Source of the DNA: Chitinophaga sp. GbtcB8
GTDB taxonomy: Bacteria; Bacteroidota; Bacteroidia; Chitinophagales; Chitinophagaceae
Direction: 5' to 3'
DNA length: 64,000 nucleotides
NCBI RefSeq assembly: GCF_019091455.1
Contig: NZ_JAGXJN010000020.1
Coordinates: 17,623 to 81,622 of the forward strand
The position numbers and the translations under genes were made by a program. Positions within the stretch are counted from its first letter, which is position 1. Each line of letters starts with the position of its first letter. Positions 8,735 through 16,029 of this stretch are shown here, piece by piece. The notes under the pieces are model-generated. The model was not told where the DNA came from, made no database searches, and was given only the letters and a program-made list of their open reading frames with translations.

Positions 8735-9385
8735 ATGTCAGTTTTGAAACAGCGGTCTGTAGCGGGTATCACCCTGCCTGACAGCACCATCGCGCAGCAA
8801 GCCACGGAATTATTACTGGAATACGGTACAGCGTTTATTTACAACCATTCTTTACGGGTATTCTTATTTTCTTCGCTCAACGGGCAGCGCCGCGGAGTAA
8901 AATACGATGCGGAGCTATTATATGTAAGCGCCGTATTTCACGACCTGGGCCTGGTGCCGCATTACAGCAGCCCTGATAAACGTTTTGAAGTAGACGGCGC
9001 CAGTGCGGCCCGCGATTTCCTGAAAGGCCATGGCCTGCCGCCGGCTTCCCTGCAGCTGGTATGGGATAGCATTGCGTTACATACCACTGTTGGTATTGCA
9101 GAATATAAGGAGCCGGAGGTGGCGCTGCTGAATGCCGGTGTGGGCCTGGATGTTGTGGGAAAGGGGTATGAACATTTATCTGCAGAGAACAGGGAAGCTA
9201 TTGTGAGCGCTTTCCCGCGGGATAATTTTAAGCAAAAGATCATTCCCACTTTCTTCAGCGGTTTTGCACATAAAACAGATACTACTTACGGGAATATTAA
9301 GGCCGATGTATGCGCTTTCATGATCCCTGGTTTTAAGCGTAAGAATTTTTGCGATGAGATCCTGCATTCACCCTGGAGCGAGTAA
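8735..9385 (+). CDS. HD-domain phosphohydrolase-like protein (cyanamide-hydratase-like)
   Basis: 216 residues from ATG 8735. A TTG seven codons upstream would overlap the likely -7 box and is rejected. The metal-binding HD pattern is visible: NHSLRVFLF near residue 38 (first His) and VSAVFHDLGL near 67-76 (His-Asp). Later histidines are in IALHTTVGI. The NHS-RVF and FHDLG arrangement resembles HD hydrolases annotated as cyanamide hydratase-like, but the substrate is unknown. It is followed by a strong hairpin and is probably transcribed alone or with the AraC gene. Confidence 0.8.
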   Translation: MSVLKQRSVAGITLPDSTIAQQATELLLEYGTAFIYNHSLRVFLFSSLNGQRRGVKYDAELLYVSAVFHDLGLVPHYSSPDKRFEVDGASAARDFLKGHGLPPASLQLVWDSIALHTTVGIAEYKEPEVALLNAGVGLDVVGKGYEHLSAENREAIVSAFPRDNFKQKIIPTFFSGFAHKTDTTYGNIKADVCAFMIPGFKRKNFCDEILHSPWSE

Positions 9386-9392
9386 TTACATA

Positions 9393-9422
9393 GCGGCCGC
9401 TTTCCGGGATGGGAGCGGCCGC
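9393..9422 (+). terminator. Hairpin after the HD-domain gene
   Basis: GCGGCCGCT (9393-9401) pairs with AGCGGCCGC (9414-9422), a 9-bp GC-rich stem with a 12-base loop. It begins 8 bases after the HD-gene stop. The tail (CCTGTTTA) is only weakly T-rich. Confidence 0.65.
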
Positions 9423-9543
9423 CCTGTTTAAACATCGTTAACCCGTTATATTTTCCCCATACCTGCCGTTCCCCAATCCCTTGATAGCCAGCTATTCTTT
9501 TAGAATCGTATCTCCATTGTCATTATATTTTTCACATATAATT

Positions 9544-9560
9544 ATGCCGGTTTCCGGCAT
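9544..9560. repeat. Short perfect inverted repeat upstream of the GH71/99-like gene
   Basis: ATGCCGG-TTT-CCGGCAT, 7-bp arms around three bases, in the 280-bp gap before the glycosidase gene. It could be an operator or small hairpin. Apart from this, the terminator hairpin and the direct repeat at 9578-9614, nothing else was found in the gap. Confidence 0.4.
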
Positions 9561-9577
9561 CTGCCTATTTTCCATCC

Positions 9578-9614
9578 CTGAAAACCTATTCATACATATC
9601 TGAAAACCTGTTCA
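9578..9614. repeat. Direct repeat CTGAAAACCTRTTCA, two copies 22 bp apart
   Basis: CTGAAAACCTATTCA (9578-9592) and CTGAAAACCTGTTCA (9600-9614) differ at one base and are offset by 22 bp, two helical turns. The second copy ends 51 bp before the lipoprotein ATG. This looks like a tandem site for a dimeric activator. No cognate regulator can be named. Confidence 0.45.
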
Positions 9615-9665
9615 CTTATTCAATGGCGGTTGCGCCTTTATTCCACTAACTAAATATCTTTTTAC

Positions 9666-11276
9666 ATGAGAACCCTTATCTGTTTCTGTTGTTGTGCACT
9701 ATTGCTGTTCGGATGTAATAAATCCCTGCAGCAAAATGATCTTTTAACAGGCCGTGGTGCGCTAACCGGCGTATCAGCCAGCGCAGTGGCCATTCCTAAA
9801 AGCACCGGTAAAAAAATATTCATTCACTGGATGCCCTGGTTTGAAACACCGGCCTCCCGCGGCGCCTGGGGTTATCACTGGAAAATGAATACCCGCAACC
9901 CGGATGTGATCGTAAACGGGAAAAGGCAGATTGCCGCCTACTACTATCCCAAAACAGGACCTTATGCTTCCGGCGATCCGGATATTATTGAATACCAGCT
10001 GCTTTTAATGAAGTATGCCGGTGCAGACGGTGTGTTTATTGACTGGCCGGGCACCCGCCAGCGGTATGACTATCCGGACAACCTTGCCAACTCCAATGCC
10101 CTGATCAATAAGCTGGGCGCTGTAGGGCTGCAGTTTGGTATTGTGCATGAGGACCGCAACTGGGACCCCGGTATGGCCACTGATGCGCATGGCGATTTTA
10201 CCTACATGCAAAGCAATTATTTTAACCAAAGCAATTACCTGAAAACCAATAATGCACCGGTGGTGCTGAACTTTGGACCTATTACCTTTCACCAGCCTGC
10301 TGAATGGGATGTGATCCTGAACGGGTTAAATCCCCGCCCGAAAGTGATACCCTTATATGGTTTTACCGGCCAGGTAGGCAGCAATAACGCCGGTGGCGAG
10401 TTTCCCTGGATCTACCAGGATCATCCTACGGTGGTAAATAATTATTATGCGCAGGCCGGCAGTTTTCCCTTATCCATTGGCGTAGTGTACCCCGGTTTCA
10501 ATTCCTTTTACGCCGCCGGTGGCGCTGACGGCCCTACCTGGCAAATTCCGTTTAACGGAACCGGCACCTTCTCCACTATGCTGGATAAGGCTTTGAGCTC
10601 CAGCGTGAACATCATACAATTTGCTACCTGGAACGATTACGGGGAAGGTACTATCATAGAACCAACGGACGAATATGGCTACTCTTTCCTTACCATTATG
10701 CAGCAAAAGCTGGGCGTATCTTATGGCCAGCATGAGCTGGAGCTGGTAACCCGCCTGTATAATGCGCGCAAGCAATATGCCGGTAATGGCAGTGTACAGC
10801 AGCAGCTGAACCAGGTATTTACCTACCTGGCCAATTTACAAACGGGCAGCGCGGAGAACCTGCTGAATACCCTGGGTGGCAGCAATCCTCCGCCAACCGG
10901 CACGGGTGTGCTGATCAAAAACAAATGGTTAAGCACCTATTTGTATGAAGATAACGGCCAGGTGAAATACAGCGCCGGCAATAGCGGTAACCAGTACAGG
11001 TGGGTGCAGGAAACGGTGAACGGGCATATCCGGTTTAAGAACCTGGCTACCAGTCACTATTTGAATATTGAGCACCTGTACCCCTATGCAGAAAGCACGG
11101 ATGTGCCCAATACATACTACAGCAGCTACTGGAAGCTGGAAGGCTATAACGGTAATGTACGGTTGAAGAATGAATGGCAGAATACTTACCTGAACGTGGA
11201 AAACCAGGGCGGGTTTGCACAATGTACGGCAGTGCCGGATTTTTTTGAGAGCAGCCAGTGGATATTACAGAACTGA
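9666..11276 (+). CDS. Secreted GH71/99-like glycoside hydrolase lipoprotein with C-terminal beta-trefoil-like domain
   Basis: 536 residues. A lipoprotein signal is clear (hydrophobic stretch then LFGC at 17). The catalytic-like part (about 50-390) shows features of GH71/GH99-type proteins: IHWMPWFETP near the start, YHWKMNTRNP, then GPYASGDPDIIEYQLLLMKYAGADGVFIDW. These families include endo-mannosidases and alpha-1,3-glucanases; specificity is not assignable here. Residues about 415-536 hold three similar blocks of roughly 40 residues (KNKWLSTYL, KNLATSHYLNIE, KNEWQNTYLNVE), typical of a sugar-binding beta-trefoil. It probably sits on the cell surface. It stands alone between terminators, with a tandem direct repeat in its upstream region. 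Confidence 0.75.
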   Translation: MRTLICFCCCALLLFGCNKSLQQNDLLTGRGALTGVSASAVAIPKSTGKKIFIHWMPWFETPASRGAWGYHWKMNTRNPDVIVNGKRQIAAYYYPKTGPYASGDPDIIEYQLLLMKYAGADGVFIDWPGTRQRYDYPDNLANSNALINKLGAVGLQFGIVHEDRNWDPGMATDAHGDFTYMQSNYFNQSNYLKTNNAPVVLNFGPITFHQPAEWDVILNGLNPRPKVIPLYGFTGQVGSNNAGGEFPWIYQDHPTVVNNYYAQAGSFPLSIGVVYPGFNSFYAAGGADGPTWQIPFNGTGTFSTMLDKALSSSVNIIQFATWNDYGEGTIIEPTDEYGYSFLTIMQQKLGVSYGQHELELVTRLYNARKQYAGNGSVQQQLNQVFTYLANLQTGSAENLLNTLGGSNPPPTGTGVLIKNKWLSTYLYEDNGQVKYSAGNSGNQYRWVQETVNGHIRFKNLATSHYLNIEHLYPYAESTDVPNTYYSSYWKLEGYNGNVRLKNEWQNTYLNVENQGGFAQCTAVPDFFESSQWILQN

Positions 11277-11307
11277 TGCCCCATGCATAATAGGTTTTAT
11301 AAAGAAG

Positions 11308-11335
11308 AAAAGGCTGGAAGTGATTCCGGCCTTTT
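11308..11335. terminator. Intrinsic terminator after the GH71/99-like gene
   Basis: AAAAGGCTGGAA, loop GTGA, TTCCGGCCTTTT: a 12-bp stem with one T-G wobble, 31 bases after the stop. A- and T-rich ends on both strands let it serve both the rightward glycosidase and the leftward small gene. Confidence 0.8.
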
Positions 11336-11380
11336 CCTTTGTATCCTTTGCCAAACGGGCTGTTGGGCGTGATAGTACAA

Positions 11381-11533
11381 TCAGCTGCCACGGGTGCCGC
11401 CGGTGCGCATTGGTTTTTTAGCATTACCGGCCGCTTTATTAGGTTTCATAAAATTGGTAGCCCCGGGAATGGCGTTGGGCGTTTGCTTTTTGTCCTTTTT
11501 TCCCTTTTTGTTGTTGTTATTCAGTAGTGACAT
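11381..11533 (-). CDS. Unlisted 50-residue lysine-rich small protein
   Basis: Reading leftward from ATG 11533 gives a complete 50-codon frame ending TGA at 11381. It starts MSLLNNNNKKGKKDKKQTPN and ends RTGGTRGS. It is strongly basic, with an N-terminal poly-Asn/Lys stretch, a middle with IPGATNF and MKPNKAAG, and a glycine-rich tail. No cysteines, signal or membrane segment. It lies between a terminator and the DUF4126 gene, where no other gene fits. The composition is that of a nucleic-acid- or ribosome-associated small protein, but function is unknown. I believe similar short KxGKK...TGGxRGS proteins exist in related genomes, from memory only. Confidence 0.55.
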   Translation of the reverse strand: MSLLNNNNKKGKKDKKQTPNAIPGATNFMKPNKAAGNAKKPMRTGGTRGS

Positions 11534-11553
11534 AAGCTGTAGATTATTTTGCC

Positions 11554-11578
11554 TAAGATAAGTATAATCGTAAGATAA
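11554..11578. repeat. Two TAAGATAA direct repeats upstream of the small basic gene
   Basis: TAAGATAA at 11554-11561 and 11571-11578, 17 bp apart, in the gap between the small basic gene (starting at 11533) and the DUF4126 stop (11592). On the minus strand they read TTATCTTA and lie 21-45 bases before the ATG, where promoter elements would sit. Confidence 0.35.
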
Positions 11579-11591
11579 ATGTAATACGATC

Positions 11592-12005
11592 TTATTTAGC
11601 CAGCAATTTTTTCCCGGCAGCTATCATCAGCACATCTTCCAACAGCCCTGCCAATGGGTCTGGCAGGCCGGTTCTCTTTACTAATTCTTTGCGGGCATAA
11701 AAGGTAAGATACGTTAGCGCCAATGCCCCGGCAGCACCTAACAGGCCGCCCAGCCAGGGATCTTTGTGCCTGCGGCGGCTGAGCGTAACGCCGGTAATGG
11801 CGCCGGAAATGCTACGGCCTATGAGGCCGGGCATGGCAATGCGGTTGCCCATCCCCGGTACTTTATCTCCACACAATTCCATAACAGCCATAACGGTTAG
11901 CAGCTTATTACCCGGGTTGGCCAAAGCCGGCGCCAGCATGGTTCTTGAGCCGGCAATGGCGCTGGCGCCGGCTATTATTGCGTATTCTTTGGGGGAATTT
12001 TTCAT
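11592..12005 (-). CDS. DUF4126-family membrane protein
   Basis: 137 residues from ATG 12005 (MKNSPKEYAIIAGASAIAGSR). A longer frame reaches 12116 but would overlap the GH30 coding end and adds a sequence unlike the family, so it is rejected. Small-residue-rich hydrophobic stretches occur near 10-30, 45-60 and 85-110, with GRSISGAITG and GGLLGAAGALALTYLTFY. The pattern fits DUF4126, small inner-membrane proteins of unknown function. It follows the GH30 gene in the same direction, with 44 bp between them. Confidence 0.65.
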   Translation of the reverse strand: MKNSPKEYAIIAGASAIAGSRTMLAPALANPGNKLLTVMAVMELCGDKVPGMGNRIAMPGLIGRSISGAITGVTLSRRRHKDPWLGGLLGAAGALALTYLTFYARKELVKRTGLPDPLAGLLEDVLMIAAGKKLLAK

Positions 12006-12049
12006 GGTGTTTGCGTTTATGTGGGTATGTGCAGAAAAATCGTACCACA

Positions 12050-13516
12050 CTACAACACCATCGTCATAATAGAATGCGGCAAACTCTCCGTACCGGCTGC
12101 TTTCCCTTTGATCCATAGCTGGAAAGGGATCTTCTGTGAAGAGGTATTCATGACTACCACTGCTATGCTGCCATCCGTATTCTGGAAAGCTGTTGTTTGC
12201 AGCAGCCAGCGGCTGGCAGCAGCGCCAATACGTTTAGCGCCCGGGCGTATGAATTTAGAGAAGTGCCCAATGTACCAGTAAGCATTGGTATAAATGAGCT
12301 TACCGTTCTGTGTATCTGCATGTACCGGTGCAAAACAAAAATTGCCTACGTGGTTAGGCCCGCCGTGTTCGTCCAGCAGCAGGTTCCAGTCAATCCAGGC
12401 TACGGTGCCATTGTTAAAATCATTGATCATGGAGTGGCCGTAACGTTCGCCCAGGCTCCAGTTGTTCACGCTGTCCATGCTGAATTTTTCTTTACAGCCT
12501 TCGGTGAATACCAGGTGTTTGTCCGGGAAGGCCTGGTTCACCAGCCGCAGGTTATCAAACTGCATGTCGCCGCCGGTCCAGGTTTCATACCAGTGAAAAC
12601 CTATGCCCCATACGTATTTGGCGGCTTCTTCATCTTCCAGGATAGTGGTTGCGCGCTGGAAAATAAGATCCCGGTTATGATCCCAGGCAATCAGCTTTTT
12701 GCTTTCCAGCCCATTCTTTTTCAGCGTGGGCCCCAGGAAGCTTTTAATATAATCCCTTTCTTCTTCTGCGGTGAAAATGCAGGATTCCCATTTTTGTTTG
12801 GCCATGGGCTCATTCTGCACGGTAAGGCCCCATACCGGTATGCCTTTTTCTTCAAAGGCTTTAATGAACTTCACTACATAGTTGGCCCAATTCTGCCGGT
12901 AAGCGGGCAGCAGCTTACCGCCACCCAGCATGCTGTTATTATCTTTCATAAAGGCCGGCGGGCTCCAGGGGCTTACCAGCAAGGGCAGCTTGCCACCTGC
13001 TGCAGTAATGGCTTTTTTAATAAGCGGTATCTTAAACTGCTCATCATGCGCCAGGCTAAAGGTGCTCAGGGTGCTGTCGCCTTCCTTGATATAGGTGTAG
13101 GAATCACTGGAAAAGTCACAGCTGTGAATGTTGGTCCTGCCAAGGGTATAACCAATACCTTTCGTAGTATCGTAATACGCAGCCAGCAGGGAGTCCTGTG
13201 CCGGTTTGGGTAGTTTGGCAAAGGTTTCTGCTGCTGCATCTGTAAGCGCGCCGCCAATACCTTCAAATTGCTGGAAGGTAGTTTGCGGATCTACAAAAAT
13301 GCAGGGCTGTGTTTCAAGCGGTTGAGGCAGATCCTCAAAATTCAGTGTGCCCGTTGCCGTGATACGGTAGCCGGTACTGTCAGCGGTTGTATATACCGTT
13401 ACTTTGCGGCCGGTAAGGTTGATGGCTGTTTGGTTTTCCTGTTGTTGCGGTGTGCCCGCAGGCTGTTGACAGGCGCCTAAAACAGCCGCTGTGATGATGA
13501 TGACGTAGCGTTTCAT
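12050..13516 (-). CDS. Secreted GH30 glycoside hydrolase (glucosylceramidase-like) lipoprotein
   Basis: 488 residues with a lipobox cysteine at 16 (VLGACQQ). The GH30 (beta/alpha)8 core runs from about 80 to 410 with a side beta-domain. Signatures: FEGIGGALTDAAAE (85-97), SPWSPPAFMK (182-191), acid/base E236 in TVQNEP and nucleophile E339 in FTEG, about 100 residues apart as expected. GH30 enzymes cleave beta-1,6- or beta-1,3-glucans or beta-glucosides; the form here is nearest the glucosylceramidase/beta-1,6-glucanase branch. It ends with TAG, which matters for reading the GH67 gene below. It is unpaired with SusCD and may act alone on fungal or plant glucans. Confidence 0.88.
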   Translation of the reverse strand: MKRYVIIITAAVLGACQQPAGTPQQQENQTAINLTGRKVTVYTTADSTGYRITATGTLNFEDLPQPLETQPCIFVDPQTTFQQFEGIGGALTDAAAETFAKLPKPAQDSLLAAYYDTTKGIGYTLGRTNIHSCDFSSDSYTYIKEGDSTLSTFSLAHDEQFKIPLIKKAITAAGGKLPLLVSPWSPPAFMKDNNSMLGGGKLLPAYRQNWANYVVKFIKAFEEKGIPVWGLTVQNEPMAKQKWESCIFTAEEERDYIKSFLGPTLKKNGLESKKLIAWDHNRDLIFQRATTILEDEEAAKYVWGIGFHWYETWTGGDMQFDNLRLVNQAFPDKHLVFTEGCKEKFSMDSVNNWSLGERYGHSMINDFNNGTVAWIDWNLLLDEHGGPNHVGNFCFAPVHADTQNGKLIYTNAYWYIGHFSKFIRPGAKRIGAAASRWLLQTTAFQNTDGSIAVVVMNTSSQKIPFQLWIKGKAAGTESLPHSIMTMVL

Positions 13517-13600
13517 TTTGTAATGGATAAATGTTTAAAAACCCCGTGGTGCAGGTTTGTTATGCGCTAAGATAAGCGCTTTATCCGGATATGTAAATGG

Positions 13601-14836
13601 TTAGCGGAGGGCCTCTATTTTTTCCCGGATGCCTTGTTTTTCCGTTTGTGTTTTGGCTAACGTATACGCCGTTTGGAGATGGGTGATGGCCTTTGCGGGA
13701 TCCGTGTGTTTATACAGCTCGCCCAGCAGCAGGAAATAAAAGTGGTTATTATCCAGCCGTAGTTTTTCCGCTTCTGTAATGGCTGCTGCTGCGCCATTGG
13801 CTTTGTACAGGGCAAAGGTGCGGTTCAGGGCCACGCTGGGGGAGTAGTTGATGGTCAGCAGCTGGTTGTATAATTGCAGGATGTTCTCCCATTTTTCCGG
13901 GGTATCTTCCTTGGTACAGTGCCAGTAGGCAATGCTGGCTTCCAGGTGATAAGAGCTGAGCTCATTCCCCTGTGCGGCCAGGTGTAAAAAATGGATGCCC
14001 TGGTTAATGAGGGCTGTATCCCACAGGGCTTCGTTCTGCTGTTCGTAGAGTATAACAGTATCATCATTTGTTTCACGGGCCTCAAAGCGGGAGGCATGAA
14101 AACACATGAGCGCCAGCAGCGCATTGGTTTGTGGCAGATTGGTACGCTCATAAGCGGTGAGCATAACGCCCAGGCGCAGGGCTTCAAAACAAAGGTCTTT
14201 CTGCAGGATCTGGTTCCGCGTTTTGGAATAGTATCCTTCGCTGAAAAGCAGGTAAATAATATGCAGCACATTATCCAGCCGCTGTACAATTTCATTTTCC
14301 GGCGGCAGCTCCATCTTTATATTTTCTGCGCGCAGCTTTTCTTTGGCGCGGAATAAACGTTTGTTAACGGTTTCTTTGTTTGATAAGAATGCTTCTGCAA
14401 TTTCATCTATCCCAAAACCGCAGAGGATGCGTAAGGCCAGCCCTATCTGGGCTTCGCTGGCAATGGCCGGCGTGCAGATGGCAAACAGCATTTGCAGCTG
14501 GCTGTCCTGTATGTTCTGTTGCGAAAAGTCCAATGCATCCATTTCCTGTGTAGTTTCCTGTGCGGCGCTGAGTGCCGGCATTACCTTTTCTTCAAATATT
14601 TTATTCCGCCTGAAATGGTACAGCGTTTTTTGCTTGGCTACGGCATACAGCCATGCAGTGGGGTTGGGAGGTATGCCTTTAACACCCCAGGTTTCCGTGG
14701 CCTGCAAAAAGGTTTCGCTTACAATGTCTTCCGCTATTTCAATATGCTGCAGGCCAAACAGTTTGCTGATAACAGCTACCATTTTGGAAAACTCCTGCTG
14801 GAATAAATGTTTTAACGGCGTGTGTTCTTTTTCCAT
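13601..14836 (-). CDS. ECF42-type RNA polymerase sigma factor with C-terminal TPR-like extension
   Basis: 411 residues. Region sigma-2 lies near 10-75 (AEDIVSETFLQATETW, then PTAWLYAVAKQKTLYHFRRNK). Sigma-4 is near 110-170 (LALRILCGFGIDEIAEAF, NKETVNKRLFRAKEKLR). The rest, about 180-411, is helical with TPR-like repeats (YNQLLTINYSPSVALNRTFAL and following), as in the ECF42 group (DUF6596). That group lacks an anti-sigma factor and is linked to DGPF/YCII proteins, which fits the gene upstream here. The long C-terminal part is thought to regulate activity in the family. Upstream lies a 119-bp palindromic repeat. Confidence 0.88.
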   Translation of the reverse strand: MEKEHTPLKHLFQQEFSKMVAVISKLFGLQHIEIAEDIVSETFLQATETWGVKGIPPNPTAWLYAVAKQKTLYHFRRNKIFEEKVMPALSAAQETTQEMDALDFSQQNIQDSQLQMLFAICTPAIASEAQIGLALRILCGFGIDEIAEAFLSNKETVNKRLFRAKEKLRAENIKMELPPENEIVQRLDNVLHIIYLLFSEGYYSKTRNQILQKDLCFEALRLGVMLTAYERTNLPQTNALLALMCFHASRFEARETNDDTVILYEQQNEALWDTALINQGIHFLHLAAQGNELSSYHLEASIAYWHCTKEDTPEKWENILQLYNQLLTINYSPSVALNRTFALYKANGAAAAITEAEKLRLDNNHFYFLLLGELYKHTDPAKAITHLQTAYTLAKTQTEKQGIREKIEALR

Positions 14837-14857
14837 AAAGCATGGTAAGTGGGCCGG

Positions 14858-14976
14858 CTAAAAAGAATGTAAAATCATAAATGTAAAATTTTAAATGTAA
14901 AAGGCGGTGGCTGGTATCTCGCTGCATTCACTTTTACATTTTTGATTTAAAATTTTACATTTTACATTCTTTTTAG
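14858..14976. repeat. 119-bp AT-rich imperfect palindrome (MITE- or REP-like)
   Basis: Two 46-base arms (14858-14903 and 14931-14976) flank a 27-base spacer. The outer 18 bases, CTAAAAAGAATGTAAAAT, are perfectly inverted at both ends, as are the inner 11. The middles hold the same GTAAAATTTT core shifted by several bases. No target duplication is visible. It fills the gap between the DGPF gene and the sigma gene, so the leftward transcript would fold into a long hairpin that could attenuate the sigma factor. Confidence 0.75.
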
Positions 14977-15003
14977 TCTGCTCCACTGTATTATTGATGC
15001 AAG

Positions 15004-15339
15004 TTAAACGATCTCCCTTATTTCCACGCTGCCATTGGCTTCCAGCGCAGGACAGCCATGAGCCAGAGTGGTGGCTTCGTCCAGGTTATCGGCCTTTACG
15101 ATCATGAAGCTGCCTAAACGTTCCCTGATCTCCACAAAAGGACCGTCCGTAACAACACCGCCTGCTTTCAGCACTTTGCCTTCTGAAGAAAGGCGCTGGC
15201 CGGTAGCCTTTAACTTTCCCTGTGCGGCAATACCGCCTACCCAGTCCTGCCATTTTTTGGTAAGGGTTTGCATTTCACTGGGCGATATATTGCTATAGTC
15301 ATAACTGGGCTGGCGGAAAATTAACATGAAATCTTTCAT
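15004..15339 (-). CDS. YCII/DGPF-domain protein
   Basis: 111 residues from ATG 15339 (MKDFMLIFRQPS); a frame extending to 15372 adds an unrelated-looking leader and overlaps the end of the AhpD-like region, so the shorter start is preferred. The defining TDGPF motif is near residue 76, with the family's EIRE and LGSFMIVKA strands after it. YCII-type dimeric alpha/beta-barrel proteins of the DGPF group accompany ECF42 sigma factors in many genomes; their biochemical role is not settled. It lies 40 bp after the AhpD-like gene and before the sigma gene, all leftward. Confidence 0.85.
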   Translation of the reverse strand: MKDFMLIFRQPSYDYSNISPSEMQTLTKKWQDWVGGIAAQGKLKATGQRLSSEGKVLKAGGVVTDGPFVEIRERLGSFMIVKADNLDEATTLAHGCPALEANGSVEIREIV

Positions 15340-15379
15340 TGGTTTATTTTTTACAGGTGATTGAATATACAATTAAATA

Positions 15380-15853
15380 CTATTTCGCAGCTACTGCGTG
15401 CTGTCCGGGTTCATAAGATCCTGCGGCGGTGCGGAAGGCTACATTAATGCGGTTATAGCTGTTAATGGCTATCACAGCCAGGGTAAGGTCTATCAGCTCT
15501 TCTTCAGAAAATTCTGAATGCGCCTGCTCATACACTTCATCCGGCACATGCCCTTCGTGGAGGCTGGTAACGGATTCTGCCCAGGCCAGGGCTGCACGTT
15601 CACGCTGGGTGTACACCGGCGATTCGCGCCAGGCATCCAGCATGTATAAACGTTGTTCTGTTTCACCGGCTGCACGCAGGTCTTTGGAGTGCATATCCAG
15701 GCAATAGGCGCAGCCATTCACCTGCGATACCCTGAAGTAAATTAAATTCCGCAGCGGCTCTTCTATGGATGATTTTGCCAGGTATATACCTATGCCATAT
15801 AAAGATTTCATAGCTGCCTGTCCTTTTGCAAATGCATTGATACGTTGTTCCAT
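15380..15853 (-). CDS. AhpD-like carboxymuconolactone decarboxylase-family protein
   Basis: 157 residues. The redox motif C48-x2-C51 with H55 (GCAYCLDMHSKD) is intact, as in AhpD-type alkylhydroperoxidases; the protein is helical throughout. It likely performs thiol-based peroxide defence. Such CMD proteins are well known as partners of ECF41 sigma factors, yet here the sigma is ECF42-like with a DGPF gene between. It is the first gene of the leftward trio and ends in TAG. The DHA2 exporter diverges from it across 176 bp, in which no regulatory motif was recognised. Confidence 0.88.
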   Translation of the reverse strand: MEQRINAFAKGQAAMKSLYGIGIYLAKSSIEEPLRNLIYFRVSQVNGCAYCLDMHSKDLRAAGETEQRLYMLDAWRESPVYTQRERAALAWAESVTSLHEGHVPDEVYEQAHSEFSEEELIDLTLAVIAINSYNRINVAFRTAAGSYEPGQHAVAAK

Positions 15854-16029
15854 TTTGTATTGATTTAAAGGTTATTGATTGTGTTTATACCTGAATAATG
15901 ACCGGGAAAAGATGAATTGGACATAAACGGGAAAATATTTTTTAAATACCCCGGGATCTAATGTTATCAAGAGAAGTTGTTTTATATCATAAGCACGTTA
16001 ACTTTATAGATACCCGTTAAAAACCTCCC

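Noticed and set aside
12006..12116. N-terminal extension of the DUF4126 protein
   Set aside because: It overlaps the end of GH30 and is unlike the rest of the protein; the internal ATG at 12005 gives the family-like start.
12197..13213. 338-codon open frame antisense to the GH30 gene
   Set aside because: It lies wholly within a clear GH30 enzyme with its catalytic residues, and the antisense product shows no recognisable domain; it is a codon-bias shadow.
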